A stretch of DNA of 64,000 nt from Clostridiaceae bacterium (GTDB taxonomy: Bacteria > Bacillota > Clostridia > Lachnospirales > Lachnospiraceae), in the NCBI GenBank assembly GCA_910575585.1, contig CAJTGF010000005.1, forward strand, positions 99,369-163,368. The letters are read 5' to 3'. Below the pieces are notes generated by a model. That model worked only from the letters and a program-made list of their open reading frames with translations. It did not search any database and was not told the origin of the DNA. Position 1 is the stretch's first letter. The number at the start of each line of letters is the position of its first letter. Below, piece after piece: positions 24,530 through 33,544 of the stretch. The translations under genes and the position numbers were made by a program.

Positions 24530-25639
24530 TCAATTCTTCTCCTGCTCATTTTCGGAAAGGATCTCCAAAAGTCCGGCCCTCATCTCCTCACTGGTCACCG
24601 TCCGGTCCACAAACGCCTCACCAACGGCCCGCAGAAGGATGAACCGGATCGTGTCCCCATCCATCTTCTTGTCGCTTTTCGTATCCGCAAGCACCCGATC
24701 CGGCTGGACCCGGCCTGCCTTTGTGGGCATATGAAGGCTTTCCATCAGCCGACGCAGGCCCAACAGACACTCCTCCTCCACATATCCCCGCATGACGCAG
24801 ATCCTCATGGCCCCAAGACAGCCAAGGCCCACGCAATGGCCGTGGAGCATGGCAAAACCCATCTGCTTTTCCAGAGCATGGCCCAGGGTGTGGCCAAAAT
24901 TCAAAAGGGCCCTGACCCCCTGCTCCGACGGATCCTGCTCCACCACGCCGCGCTTGATCTCATCGCTTCTGGCGATCATCTCCATGCAAACAGACAGATC
25001 CCTTTTTTCAATGGCCATCCGATTGTCCCACAGCCACTGGTAATAGGATTCATCCTGGATCAGCCCGTGCTTGATCACCTCCCCCATGCCGGAAGAAAAC
25101 TGCTCTTCTGACAACGTAAGAAGGGTGCTGACATTGGCATACACCAGCCTTGGCATGTGGAACGCTCCCACCATATTTTTGTAGGAGGCAAAATCAACTC
25201 CCGTCTTGCCGCCGATGCTGCTGTCCACCTGGGAAAGCAGAGTCGTGGGGATCTGGATAAACGATACGCCCCGCAGATAGGTAGCCGCGCCGTAACCGCA
25301 CAGATCCCCCACCACGCCGCCTCCAAGAGCCACAAGCCAGTCCTTCCGGTCAAAATGGCTCTCAATCAAGGTCTCATAAAGCTTTTGCACCGTTTCAAGG
25401 TTCTTGGACTCCTCCCCGGCGGGGAACACAAACGTCACAACCTGCCGGCAGCACTGCGCCAGGATCTCTTTCACCGGCTCCAGATACCACCGGGCCACCG
25501 TGGAATCCGTGACAACGCACATGCGCCGTCCCTGGACCCCCAGAGCCTCCACCCGGTCTTTCAGCCCGTCAAAGGCAGTGTCAAGGATAATATCGTATGC
25601 CGCCTTCCCATCCCGGCGGACCGTCAATGTCTTTGGCAT
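24530..25639 (-). CDS. aroB: 3-dehydroquinate synthase
   Basis: Second enzyme of the shikimate pathway (DAHP to 3-dehydroquinate), 369 residues. NAD- and metal-binding motifs are seen as GGGVVGDLCGYGAATYLRG, TTLLSQVDSSIGGKTGVD, GMGEVIKHG and NFGHTLGHALE. GAGGGAG precedes the ATG. It is the first gene of the minus-strand run aroB-lspA-rluD-sdaAB-sdaAA; no other shikimate gene is in the window. Confidence 0.96.
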   Translation of the reverse strand: MPKTLTVRRDGKAAYDIILDTAFDGLKDRVEALGVQGRRMCVVTDSTVARWYLEPVKEILAQCCRQVVTFVFPAGEESKNLETVQKLYETLIESHFDRKDWLVALGGGVVGDLCGYGAATYLRGVSFIQIPTTLLSQVDSSIGGKTGVDFASYKNMVGAFHMPRLVYANVSTLLTLSEEQFSSGMGEVIKHGLIQDESYYQWLWDNRMAIEKRDLSVCMEMIARSDEIKRGVVEQDPSEQGVRALLNFGHTLGHALEKQMGFAMLHGHCVGLGCLGAMRICVMRGYVEEECLLGLRRLMESLHMPTKAGRVQPDRVLADTKSDKKMDGDTIRFILLRAVGEAFVDRTVTSEEMRAGLLEILSENEQEKN

Positions 25640-25720
25640 AAGTTATGTCTCCCTCAAAGAAAATAAGCTTGTCTAAAAAACAGATGGCGTCATGGCAGAC
25701 CCCATCCAATCCAAAACCGG

Positions 25721-26281
25721 TCACAGCCGCAGATTCAGCCCCGATATGTCAAGGGGGCCGCTGCTTGACGGCACGCCCACATTGCCAAGGATGTCCTGGA
25801 AATCACCGGAGAGATCCACAGTGTCGGGAGTGACGATAAAAATGTAATTAGAGATCTTCTGAAGATTCCCGTTAATGGAGTAGACCGCTCCGGAAGCAAA
25901 GTCAATGATCCTCTGGGCGATCTCCGTATGTAAGCCCTCCATGTTCAGGACCACTGTTTTCCCTGCAAGAAGATGGTCGCAGATCTCCTTAGAATCGCCG
26001 AAGGAAGTGGGGATCACCATGGCCACCTCCATGTTTCTCTTCATGGGAACTACTTTATTGGAACTGTTGTTGGAAGAACGCCCTAAAAAAGATCTTGGCC
26101 TCGGCGACTCCTCCTCCTCGTCATCATCGTAATACTCTTCGTCTCTGTCTCTTTTCCCGAATAGGCTTTTTCTGGGAGGTCTCTCTTCTTCTTCATCATC
26201 ATACTCGTCATCTAAGAAGTAGTCGTCATCATCGCCGTCACTTAATCGCATGCTCTCCATAATTCTTCCAAACAGACTCAT
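25721..26281 (-). CDS. sepF: Cell division protein SepF
   Basis: FtsZ-binding division protein, 186 residues. An N-terminal amphipathic start (MSLFGRIMESMRL) suits membrane binding. A very acidic Asp/Glu/Tyr-rich linker covers about 14-75, and the conserved SepF core from about 80 carries EVAMVIPTSFGDSKEICDHLLAGKTVVLNMEG and QRIIDFASGAVYSINGNLQKIS. It follows yggS by 17 nt, the conserved yggS-sepF order. The linker is longer and more acidic than in Bacillus. Confidence 0.95.
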   Translation of the reverse strand: MSLFGRIMESMRLSDGDDDDYFLDDEYDDEEEERPPRKSLFGKRDRDEEYYDDDEEEESPRPRSFLGRSSNNSSNKVVPMKRNMEVAMVIPTSFGDSKEICDHLLAGKTVVLNMEGLHTEIAQRIIDFASGAVYSINGNLQKISNYIFIVTPDTVDLSGDFQDILGNVGVPSSSGPLDISGLNLRL

Positions 26282-26298
26282 AGTTATTCTCCCATCTC

Positions 26299-26982
26299 CT
26301 ATCTTGCACCGAATATGCCGGTCCCCACTCTCACCATGGTGGATCCTTCCTCAACCGCGACCTGAAAATCGCCTGTCATGCCCATGGACAGAATAGTCAT
26401 ACTACCATTATCAATGTTTTTAGTTTTCATGTCAACATAAAAATCATATAATTTTCTAAAAACAGCGCGATTTTTCTCGGCATCCTCTACAAAAGGAGCT
26501 ACGGTCATAAGCCCGCAGACCTTAACATGGGAAAATATCCGGATACTCCTTAGGGCCTCCTCCACCTCCTCCAGCAAAAATCCGAACTTGCTCTCCTCCC
26601 TGGCCACATTGACCTCCAAAAGGATATCGGTCACGATCCCCTTCTTTTTCGACTCTTTCTCGATCTCCCCCGCCAGCTTTACCGAGTCAACGGAGTGGAT
26701 GAGACAGGTCTTTCCGATAATCTGCCGCACCTTGTTGGTCTGCAGATGGCCGATAAGATGCCACTTTACATCCTTTGGCATCAGAGGAATCTTGGTCAAA
26801 AGCTCCTGGACCCGGTTCTCCCCAAACTCCCTGGCTCCGCCGTCATAAGCTTCTTGCAAAAGTTCTATGGGTTTTGTCTTGCTGACCGCAATCAGGGTCA
26901 CATCCCCCGGATCCCTCCCTGCCCTTTGGCAGGCCCCTGCGATCTCATCTTTTGTCCTATGTAAATTTGTCTGGATCTCCAT
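26299..26982 (-). CDS. YggS-family PLP-binding protein
   Basis: Pyridoxal phosphate homeostasis protein, 227 residues. The PLP lysine is in LIAVSKTK, with GENRVQEL, WHLIGHLQTNK and LSMGMTGDFQVAVEEGSTMVRVGTGIFG following. The ATG at 26982 has AGGCGG 7 nt upstream. It lies between an HlyD-like gene and sepF, as is common in clostridia. Confidence 0.95.
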   Translation of the reverse strand: MEIQTNLHRTKDEIAGACQRAGRDPGDVTLIAVSKTKPIELLQEAYDGGAREFGENRVQELLTKIPLMPKDVKWHLIGHLQTNKVRQIIGKTCLIHSVDSVKLAGEIEKESKKKGIVTDILLEVNVAREESKFGFLLEEVEEALRSIRIFSHVKVCGLMTVAPFVEDAEKNRAVFRKLYDFYVDMKTKNIDNGSMTILSMGMTGDFQVAVEEGSTMVRVGTGIFGAR

Positions 26983-26998
26983 ATACAAACCGCCTTTC

Positions 26999-28411
26999 TT
27001 ACTGATAGATTAGGGTGCCTTCCGCCTTGATCATGGACGCGTTCAGCACAATATGGTCATAAACATTGAGCCCGTAGCTCATATTTTTGCGTATGGTGTA
27101 AAAATCGTCGCTTTGGGCCAGCACCTCGATCTGCCTGAACACGGTGTAGCCCTTATTTATGTTATAGACCCCCTGGAGAGAGGCCGTGATGCCCACCTGA
27201 AACCGCTCCTGGGAATCCGGCCGCACCAGGTAATCTCCAGCCTGGATCGAATCGCCTTTGTCACAGTCAATATAATAGTACTCCTCATTGCCGAAATAAA
27301 TGGTCACCGGCACAAAGACCACAGAAGTCCCGGCATCGGAGTACACCTCCTTGTTAAAGCCGTCCTCCAGCCCGTCGCCGCCCTTAGTAAGGAAATCCAC
27401 AGGGATCAAGAAGAAATTCTTGGTGGTCACGGAGCTGATGGGGATCTTAAGCCCCTCGGTCACGCTGGTCATGATCTCAAAATCAACATACCGGTCCGAC
27501 ACAAACTGGACCATATACTTATTAAAATCCAGCTTCCCGTAGGCGTTGCCGTCGCTGCCGGTGACCAGGGAAAAAGCCCCTGTGGTGGTCAGGTTGTGGG
27601 CCGGAAAGGAGACTTTTAACGTTCCCTGGGAACTGAACGCCACGCCGTCCTCCTCGGTCACCGGAAAAACCACGGACCACCGGTCATCGGTTATGACCTT
27701 GTAAATAGGCGTTCCCGGTTCCACCCACTGCCCGGCCCTGGTAATGGCCTTTGTGTACTGGCTGCGGTCAAAGACCGCCTCGGTGATCTGGGCGGGATCC
27801 AGGGTCTCGTAATTGTCAATGCCGTAGGACACAACTCCGCTGACCGGGGCCGTAATCTGCCTGAAATCATTACCCATCTGATCCGCCATCTCCCCCTGGG
27901 TGTCCAGCGTGTTAAAATTCACAAATTCCAGGGCCATGGCCTCCAGAGAATATCTGGTATTATAAACATCGTCAAAGGTCTCGTCAGAGTAAGATAAAAT
28001 GTAAGTATTCAGCTGCTTGCGCAGATCCGCAATATCCCGGTCCGTCAAAGCGCCCGTACCCTGGTTCTGCTCCTCCATCATGGCGGACACATTGCCCCTC
28101 TCATCAATGGAGTAGATGCTCATGCCCACGGAGGCCCGCTTTCCCTCCCGCACATAGTAATTGATGGCCCCCGCGCTGTCGGCGTACTGGATGTTCTCCT
28201 GGCGCAGGATGATCCCCGTGTAGCTCTTATCATCCACGATGGAACCGTCCGTCACCTCATAAAACTGTATCTTCTCCTTGGTCATGTAGGAGTATACGGT
28301 AAAGATCAGGTAGATAAAGATCATGGCAAAGATCAGCATCCCGATGTTAATGTTCATGGAAACTTTCTTCTGGTTGTAACTTATGACATTGCCGCCCTTT
28401 TTCTTTGCCAC
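26999..28411 (-). CDS. HlyD-like membrane-anchored protein
   Basis: Protein of 470 residues related to HlyD/membrane-fusion adaptors. The start is a GTG at 28411 with GGAGG 7 nt upstream (VAKKKGGNVISYNQKK). A single helix (NIGMLIFAMIFIYLIFTVYSYM) anchors it, and the rest is extracellular. A biotinyl-lipoyl-like segment (APVSGVVSYGIDNYETL) and the adaptor-type PGTPIYKVI region are visible. No transporter gene is adjacent; the gene sits stably in the yggS-sepF division cluster, so an envelope or division role is plausible but unproven. Confidence 0.8.
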   Translation of the reverse strand: MAKKKGGNVISYNQKKVSMNINIGMLIFAMIFIYLIFTVYSYMTKEKIQFYEVTDGSIVDDKSYTGIILRQENIQYADSAGAINYYVREGKRASVGMSIYSIDERGNVSAMMEEQNQGTGALTDRDIADLRKQLNTYILSYSDETFDDVYNTRYSLEAMALEFVNFNTLDTQGEMADQMGNDFRQITAPVSGVVSYGIDNYETLDPAQITEAVFDRSQYTKAITRAGQWVEPGTPIYKVITDDRWSVVFPVTEEDGVAFSSQGTLKVSFPAHNLTTTGAFSLVTGSDGNAYGKLDFNKYMVQFVSDRYVDFEIMTSVTEGLKIPISSVTTKNFFLIPVDFLTKGGDGLEDGFNKEVYSDAGTSVVFVPVTIYFGNEEYYYIDCDKGDSIQAGDYLVRPDSQERFQVGITASLQGVYNINKGYTVFRQIEVLAQSDDFYTIRKNMSYGLNVYDHIVLNASMIKAEGTLIYQ

Positions 28412-28535
28412 AGGACCGCCTCCCTTCTCTCTCCGCTTTCTCTGTATAGGTAACATAAAAATATTATGTAAACTTCCATGCCATCCGTCGGCGTTCTTTC
28501 TATTATATATGGGAATAGAAAAAAGTTCAACCCTT

Positions 28536-28564
28536 ATAAAAAGGGCCTGCCTCAAAGCAGACCC
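28536..28564 (-). terminator. Terminator after the P-loop protein gene
   Basis: Stem GGGTCTGC/GCAGGCCC (8 bp, one G-T) with a 6-nt loop, followed on the minus strand by five T. It separates the P-loop gene at 28.6 kb from the HlyD-like gene. Confidence 0.85.
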
Positions 28565-28600
28565 CCACTCTTATGTACAAAACAGCTACCCTATCTATGA

Positions 28601-29020
28601 TTATAAAGAGATGATAACATCCTTTTTTGCATTCTCCGGTAATTCATCTACATCCAGGGACACGCTCAAGACGAAATCCACATGGTACTTTTCGCTGATG
28701 ATCTCTAACTCCTTCACAGCCTCGGAGATATCCTGTCCCTCCAGGCAGGCAAGCTTCAAAAAGCTGTCCAAAAACATAAGTTCCAGGTCATGATCCTGGG
28801 AAATAATGCCGCAGATAAATCCCATAAAACCGGAACAGTCGGTAATGTCATACCCTTTCACGTTGATCAGACGGATCTTGTTACTCAATTCATACATATG
28901 TTTGGAACTTTTATCCAGGTAAACGATAGACCCATTGGCTTCCTTGATCGCCCCGTTGGCTTTGTCCAGCAAATGCTTGGTCTTTCCTTTCCCCTTATTT
29001 CCAGCTATAATCTGAACCAT
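28601..29020 (-). CDS. Small P-loop protein of unknown function
   Basis: Protein of 139 residues. A Walker A motif AGNKGKGKTKHLL begins at residue 5, and a Walker B-like LELMFLDSF lies near 85. No membrane segment is seen. Such proteins are sometimes labelled PilT-like in clostridial genomes, but nothing here shows a pilus role. AGGAGG lies 8 nt before the ATG. It has its own promoter and terminator, so it is a single-gene unit. Confidence 0.75.
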   Translation of the reverse strand: MVQIIAGNKGKGKTKHLLDKANGAIKEANGSIVYLDKSSKHMYELSNKIRLINVKGYDITDCSGFMGFICGIISQDHDLELMFLDSFLKLACLEGQDISEAVKELEIISEKYHVDFVLSVSLDVDELPENAKKDVIISL

Positions 29021-29078
29021 AGTCGTGTCCTCCTTGGGTTTATTGATTTTGTATAAAAAGATGATAGATTTCCTCTTA

Positions 29079-29107
29079 ATTATAGTATAAATAAGGATAA
29101 AAGGCAA
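29079..29107 (-). promoter_or_regulatory. Promoter of the P-loop protein gene
   Basis: On the minus strand TTGCCT (29107-29102), 17-nt spacer, TATAAT (29084-29079), about 60 nt before the start codon. Confidence 0.8.
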
Positions 29108-29111
29108 TGAC

Positions 29112-30143
29112 TTAATTGACAATTTTAGAAATTATATTTGTCATATTCTCATAAAGGTTATCCCTGGTCTTTGCCTTCAACACAATGGAAACATACTCGT
29201 CCTCCCCATCCTCTTTCCTGGATGCCATGACGAGACAGCAGCCTGCTGCCTGGGTGGTGCCGGTCTTGCCCGCAAACACGGTAACACCTTCCGGCGCCTG
29301 CCGCTTGCCGGTAAGATACCAGTTGCCGCCCTCCCAGACCTTTGTTACGTCATTGCCGTCCTTGTCCTTATAGCTGGCATTGTAGGCAACGCTCCCTGTC
29401 ACCTCCCGGAATTTGGGATATTTTAACGCCTCATTGAAGATCAGGTACAGATCGTAGGCCGTGGTGTAATGGTCCTCGTTATGGAGCCCGTGGGGATTAA
29501 CAAAATGGGTGCCTGTGGCCCCCAGGCGCGCCGCCTCCTCATTCATCAGCTGCGCGAATCCCTCGATGCTTTGGGACATATGCACCGCAATTGCCGCCCC
29601 GGCGTCGTTGCCTGACGGCAGCATGAGCCCGTACAGCAGCTGCTCCATGGTCAGCACATCCCCCGGCTTAATGTCCGCCAGCGTGGCCCCTGCCTCCGTG
29701 ATCACCGCCTCGTCGGTCACGGTGACCGTATCCTCCAGATTGCCGTACTTGATGGCAATCAGAGCGGTCATGATCTTGGTAGTGCTGGCCGGATAAAGGC
29801 GCTCAAAGGCGTTCTTGCTGTAAAGCACCTGCCCGTCAGACAGGGAGAACAAAACCCCGGCCTCCGAGTCCACAATATCCCCGTCAAAAGCATCCTCGTC
29901 TGTGACCACGCACAGATCCTGGGCAAAGAGAGGCAGGGTCACCGTCTCGCTCTGCCCGTCGGCCGCATCTCCGTCAGCAGAAACATCTGCCGCCAGCGCA
30001 AAAGGTCTCTCCTCAAAGGAATACGGCTTCTCAAGCTTTGTCATCCCCCCAAAGCCGCAGCCGCATAGGGACACTGCCATCCACACCCCAAAAAGGGACA
30101 GCCCCATCCCGGCTTTTTTGCCCAACGTTCCCGTCGGCCTCAT
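29112..30143 (-). CDS. D-alanyl-D-alanine carboxypeptidase, putative lipoprotein
   Basis: Class A-type low-molecular-mass penicillin-binding protein trimming peptidoglycan pentapeptides, 343 residues. The catalytic motifs are STTK, SGN and KTGTT. The N terminus has a hydrophobic segment ending VSLCGCGFGG, which could be a lipobox with Cys as the modified residue. The ATG overlaps the stop of the mgsA-like gene by one base. No C-terminal amphipathic anchor is obvious, in keeping with lipid anchoring. Confidence 0.9.
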   Translation of the reverse strand: MRPTGTLGKKAGMGLSLFGVWMAVSLCGCGFGGMTKLEKPYSFEERPFALAADVSADGDAADGQSETVTLPLFAQDLCVVTDEDAFDGDIVDSEAGVLFSLSDGQVLYSKNAFERLYPASTTKIMTALIAIKYGNLEDTVTVTDEAVITEAGATLADIKPGDVLTMEQLLYGLMLPSGNDAGAAIAVHMSQSIEGFAQLMNEEAARLGATGTHFVNPHGLHNEDHYTTAYDLYLIFNEALKYPKFREVTGSVAYNASYKDKDGNDVTKVWEGGNWYLTGKRQAPEGVTVFAGKTGTTQAAGCCLVMASRKEDGEDEYVSIVLKAKTRDNLYENMTNIISKIVN

Positions 30144-30538
30144 CACTTGTACATCTCCCGCCACTCCAGATCTCCCCGCTCCAGCGCCTTCACTAAAAGT
30201 TCCGCCGTGGCCACGTTGGTGGCCAGGGGAATGTTGTGCATATCGCACACCCTGACAATGGGGCTGCTGGCCGGGTCCACTCTCTTAGGCGCGTCCGGCT
30301 CCCGCAGAAAGATCACCAGATCCAGCTGGTTCTGCTCAATGTCCGTGCATAGCTGCTGGCCGCCCCCCAGATGGCCTGCCAGGTACTTGCGGACATTTAA
30401 GTTGGTCACCTCCTCAATCAGGCGCCCTGTGGTCCCGGTGGCATACAGGGAATGTTTGCTTAAGATCCCCCTGTAGGCGATGCAGAAATTCTGCATCAGT
30501 TTCTTTTTTGAATCATGAGCGATCAAACCGATATTCAT
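30143..30538 (-). CDS. Methylglyoxal synthase-like protein with altered active site
   Basis: Protein of 131 residues that aligns without gaps to MgsA over the core: IGLIAHDSKK (keeps the His equivalent to E. coli H19), ATGTTGRLIEE and IPLATNVATAEL. However, the GGDQQ motif reads GGGQQ (D71 to Gly), WDP reads REP (D91 to Glu), and the H98/D101 positions read Val and Ala. These are known catalytic or substrate residues in E. coli MgsA. It may have lost or changed activity. It lies between rodA and the carboxypeptidase gene in a cell-shape cluster. Confidence 0.82.
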   Translation of the reverse strand: MNIGLIAHDSKKKLMQNFCIAYRGILSKHSLYATGTTGRLIEEVTNLNVRKYLAGHLGGGQQLCTDIEQNQLDLVIFLREPDAPKRVDPASSPIVRVCDMHNIPLATNVATAELLVKALERGDLEWREMYK

Positions 30539-30565
30539 GTCTTTTCCTTCTCCCTCTCTTCTAAT

Positions 30566-31693
30566 CTAGTAGTCCTCTCTCGTCTTTCTCTGTAACCCTA
30601 CATTTAAAACCACCCCCATGCCGATGTAGATACTCAGCAGAGAGCTGACCCCCGAACTAATCAGCGGCAGCGGCAGTCCCGTATTGGGAAAGATTGCCGT
30701 AGCCACCGCGATGTTGGCAAAGCTTTGAAATCCAAACAGCGTAGCCATGCCTACACAGATAAGCCTGCCGGACAGATCCCTTGCCCGACTGGCCATAATA
30801 AGACACTCGATCACGATCACCAACAGCAGACCCATGACAACCAGGGCTCCCACAAACCCCATCTCCTCCCCCACAATGGCAAAGATGAAATCCGTCTGCT
30901 CCTCAATGAGAAAATTGCCGTTTTTTACGGACGCGATCTCTGTGTTGCTAAGACCCTTGCCCCAGAGTCTTCCGGAGCCGATGGCCATAATGGAGTTTTC
31001 CTGCTGGTAATAGGCTTCCGCGTACTGCTCCGGATCGATCCAGGCAAGGATGCGGTTGGCCTGATACTGCTCGATAAACGGGATCATGTCATACCGCAGC
31101 AGATAGATGATAAGCCCTGTGGCGGGTATCACCACCGCAAGCACCCCAAGGACCCACTTGTAGCTGACTCCGGACGCGAACACCACGGAAGCGATAATCA
31201 CCGTCACCACCAGCGTGGTGGAAAGGTTGGGCTGCTTAAAAATAAGAAACGCCGGCACGGCAAACAAAAGCGCCCCGATCCCAAGGACGGACGGCTGATT
31301 TTTCCGCTCCTCATATTTGCCGAAATACCAGGCAAAAAACATGATGAGACCGATCTTCACAAATTCCGCAGGCTGGATCTGGCCGATAACCGGCAGCACA
31401 ATCCAGCGGGTGGCGATGCCCCTGGAAGTCCCCATAAGAAGGACCGCCACAAGCATGACCACGCAGGCCAGATAGATCATGGTGCTCATAGACAGCAGCT
31501 TGTGGTAATCAATCAGCGACAGCACCGCCGCCAGAAACAGGCCGATGGCAATCCCCATGATCTGCTTTTTTACGGCGGACTCGCTCTGGTTGGTGGCGCT
31601 CCAGATGGCCAGGATGCCGATAACGCTTAAGGCCACCATGTAAAGCACCATCCGGATGTTGTATCTTCTGAAATTGTAATCAAATAACAGCAT
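30566..31693 (-). CDS. rodA: SEDS glycosyltransferase RodA
   Basis: Peptidoglycan polymerase of the RodA/FtsW/SpoVE family, 375 residues, with about ten membrane helices. The conserved IQPAEFVKIG, FIFAIVGEEMGFVG and TGLPLPLISSGVSSLLS motifs are present. It overlaps the end of minE by 14 nt. With the PBP2 encoded a few genes upstream it should form the lateral-wall synthase; the Mre context favours RodA over FtsW or SpoVE. Confidence 0.93.
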   Translation of the reverse strand: MLLFDYNFRRYNIRMVLYMVALSVIGILAIWSATNQSESAVKKQIMGIAIGLFLAAVLSLIDYHKLLSMSTMIYLACVVMLVAVLLMGTSRGIATRWIVLPVIGQIQPAEFVKIGLIMFFAWYFGKYEERKNQPSVLGIGALLFAVPAFLIFKQPNLSTTLVVTVIIASVVFASGVSYKWVLGVLAVVIPATGLIIYLLRYDMIPFIEQYQANRILAWIDPEQYAEAYYQQENSIMAIGSGRLWGKGLSNTEIASVKNGNFLIEEQTDFIFAIVGEEMGFVGALVVMGLLLVIVIECLIMASRARDLSGRLICVGMATLFGFQSFANIAVATAIFPNTGLPLPLISSGVSSLLSIYIGMGVVLNVGLQRKTREDY

Positions 31694-31970
31694 TGAAATG
31701 TCCCCTTAAAAGACTGCCATCAATGGGTACGGCGGCGTAGAGGACAGGCATCTGGCTCTCTTCCCTGTTGGGAAACGTTTTTGTCAGCCCTACCTCCACA
31801 TCTCCCCGGTCGATGTCCAAGTACTTTGAGATGACGGCAAAAAGGTCATCCTTTATCATCTCCAAAAACTCCGGAGAACAGTTGGTCTTGTCCGCCGCCA
31901 GAAGCAGCTTTAACCGCTTTCTGGCGACCTCCCCGGAACGGTTCCCGAAAAAGCGCCTGCTACGGTACAT
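31680..31970 (-). CDS. minE: Cell division topological specificity factor MinE
   Basis: Protein of 96 residues that stimulates MinD ATPase and drives pole-to-pole or gradient behaviour. ARKRLKLLLAADKTNCSPEFLEMIKDDLFAVISKYLDID is the MinE core (anti-MinC/D helix then dimer domain). AGGAGG precedes the ATG. The presence of MinE, rather than DivIVA/MinJ alone, is notable for a Firmicute but common in clostridia. Confidence 0.95.
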   Translation of the reverse strand: MYRSRRFFGNRSGEVARKRLKLLLAADKTNCSPEFLEMIKDDLFAVISKYLDIDRGDVEVGLTKTFPNREESQMPVLYAAVPIDGSLLRGHFNAVI

Positions 31971-31980
31971 ACTTCCCCTC

Positions 31981-32772
31981 CTAAGCGCGTTTTAAAAATC
32001 CGGTGAGCCTGGATATGAACCCTCTGCCCCCGTCAGGCACCGTGATGGGAATGTCCTCACCCAAAAGCCTTTTGCAGATGTCAAGGTAGGCTTGTCCCGA
32101 CGGCGTGTCCGTGCCTGCCAGCGGTTCCCCCTGGTTGGTGGAGACCACGATGGACTCGTCATCCGGAATCGCCCCCAAAAGAGGGATGGCCAGAATGTCC
32201 ATCACATCATCCACGGACATCATGTCCCCCCGGCGGACCATGTCCGTCCTGACCCGGTTGACGATCAGCTGCACCTGCCCCATATCCCTGGCTTCCAAAA
32301 GTCCGATGATCCTGTCCGCGTCCCGGATGGCCGACACCTCCGGGGTGGTCACCACCACAGCCCGGTCAGCGCCTGCGATGGCGTTTCGGAATCCCTGTTC
32401 GATCCCCGCCGGGCAGTCCAGGAGTATGTAGTCGAAATCGTCTTTCAGATCCTCGGTGAGTTTTATCATCTGTTCAGGATTTACTGCCGACTTGTCCCTG
32501 GTCTGAGCCGACGGGAGCAAGTACAGGTTCGGATATCTTTTGTCTCTGATCAGGGCCTGCTTCATCCTGCAGTTCCCCTCCACGACATCCACCAGATTGT
32601 ATACGATCCGGTTCTCCAGCCCCATGACCACGTCCAGGTTCCGAAGACCAATATCCGTGTCAATAAGAGCTGTGCGCATGCCCAGCATAGCCAGGCCGGT
32701 TCCAATGTTCGCAGAGGTTGTGGTCTTACCCACCCCGCCTTTTCCGGAGGTAATAACAATGACTTCACTCAT
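31981..32772 (-). CDS. minD: Septum site-determining ATPase MinD
   Basis: Membrane-binding ATPase, 263 residues. The deviant Walker A SGKGGVGKTTTSANIG is at residues 9-24, with DTDIGLRNLD and LLDCPAGIEQGF following and a C-terminal amphipathic helix (GFISRLTGFLKRA) for membrane binding. The ATG at 32772 has AGGAGG upstream. It recruits MinC to poles and is regulated by MinE, both encoded alongside. Confidence 0.97.
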   Translation of the reverse strand: MSEVIVITSGKGGVGKTTTSANIGTGLAMLGMRTALIDTDIGLRNLDVVMGLENRIVYNLVDVVEGNCRMKQALIRDKRYPNLYLLPSAQTRDKSAVNPEQMIKLTEDLKDDFDYILLDCPAGIEQGFRNAIAGADRAVVVTTPEVSAIRDADRIIGLLEARDMGQVQLIVNRVRTDMVRRGDMMSVDDVMDILAIPLLGAIPDDESIVVSTNQGEPLAGTDTPSGQAYLDICKRLLGEDIPITVPDGGRGFISRLTGFLKRA

Positions 32773-32855
32773 ATCTCGTTCCTCCTGCAATAAATTCCTT
32801 ACCACTAGTTATTCTACCCTAAATGTTTAAATATTTCCAGTATTTTTTCCATTTT

Positions 32856-33521
32856 TTAAACAGATTTTAACATATTAAAAAAACTTTTTTTTATTTGTGT
32901 CAGCAAAATTCCCTGATCCTCCACCGCCGCCGTCATGGGCCCCCGCCCCAGGCGGCGTCCTTTTTCATTGATCTCTGTCTCGATACCGGCGATGCGCAGC
33001 TGGTAGGGGGCCATGGTCAGCGCCACAATCACCGCCTCCTCGTTGCCTGCGGCTCCTGCCACCACGGTGCCTTTCAGCTCCCCAAGGACGATCACGTTGC
33101 CCTTGGCCGTTATCCTGGCTCCCTGCTCCACGTCGCCGATGACCACGATGCTGGCCTCCGACTCCAAGGATTCCCCCTTATGGAGATGGCCCCGGTAAAA
33201 CTGGCCCGTACAGGCCGAAAGCTCCATCAGCTTCTCGTTAAGCGCCTTCTCGCACCGCCGTATGCGGTTGCTGTCCAGATCCACCAGGCAGACGATCTCG
33301 ATCTGGGAGTGGTCCATGATCACGTTGGCGATCTGGAACTCCTGTTCCGGCGCCAAAGGACGGCCCGCCAAGGTCAGGGTCATCTGGACCGATCCCCAGA
33401 ATCTGGCGCTTTCCTCAAACTTTTTGGCCACATCCCCTAAAAGCTCCTCAAAAGGGACCTCCGGAGCCAGAATCACCGTCATGCCCGACTTGTTGCTTTT
33501 GATCACTACTGAACTTTTCAT
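32856..33521 (-). CDS. minC: Septum site-determining protein MinC
   Basis: FtsZ assembly inhibitor, 221 residues. The N-terminal domain (about 1-100) contacts FtsZ. The C-terminal beta-helix domain includes GQFYRGHLHKGESLESEASIVVIGDV, GNVIVLGELKGTVVAGAAGN and QLRIAG, which bind MinD. GAGGTGG precedes the ATG. First gene of minC-minD-minE, all between PBP2 and RodA genes. Confidence 0.95.
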   Translation of the reverse strand: MKSSVVIKSNKSGMTVILAPEVPFEELLGDVAKKFEESARFWGSVQMTLTLAGRPLAPEQEFQIANVIMDHSQIEIVCLVDLDSNRIRRCEKALNEKLMELSACTGQFYRGHLHKGESLESEASIVVIGDVEQGARITAKGNVIVLGELKGTVVAGAAGNEEAVIVALTMAPYQLRIAGIETEINEKGRRLGRGPMTAAVEDQGILLTQIKKSFFNMLKSV

Positions 33522-33544
33522 ACACTACCACCTCTTTACCTGAA

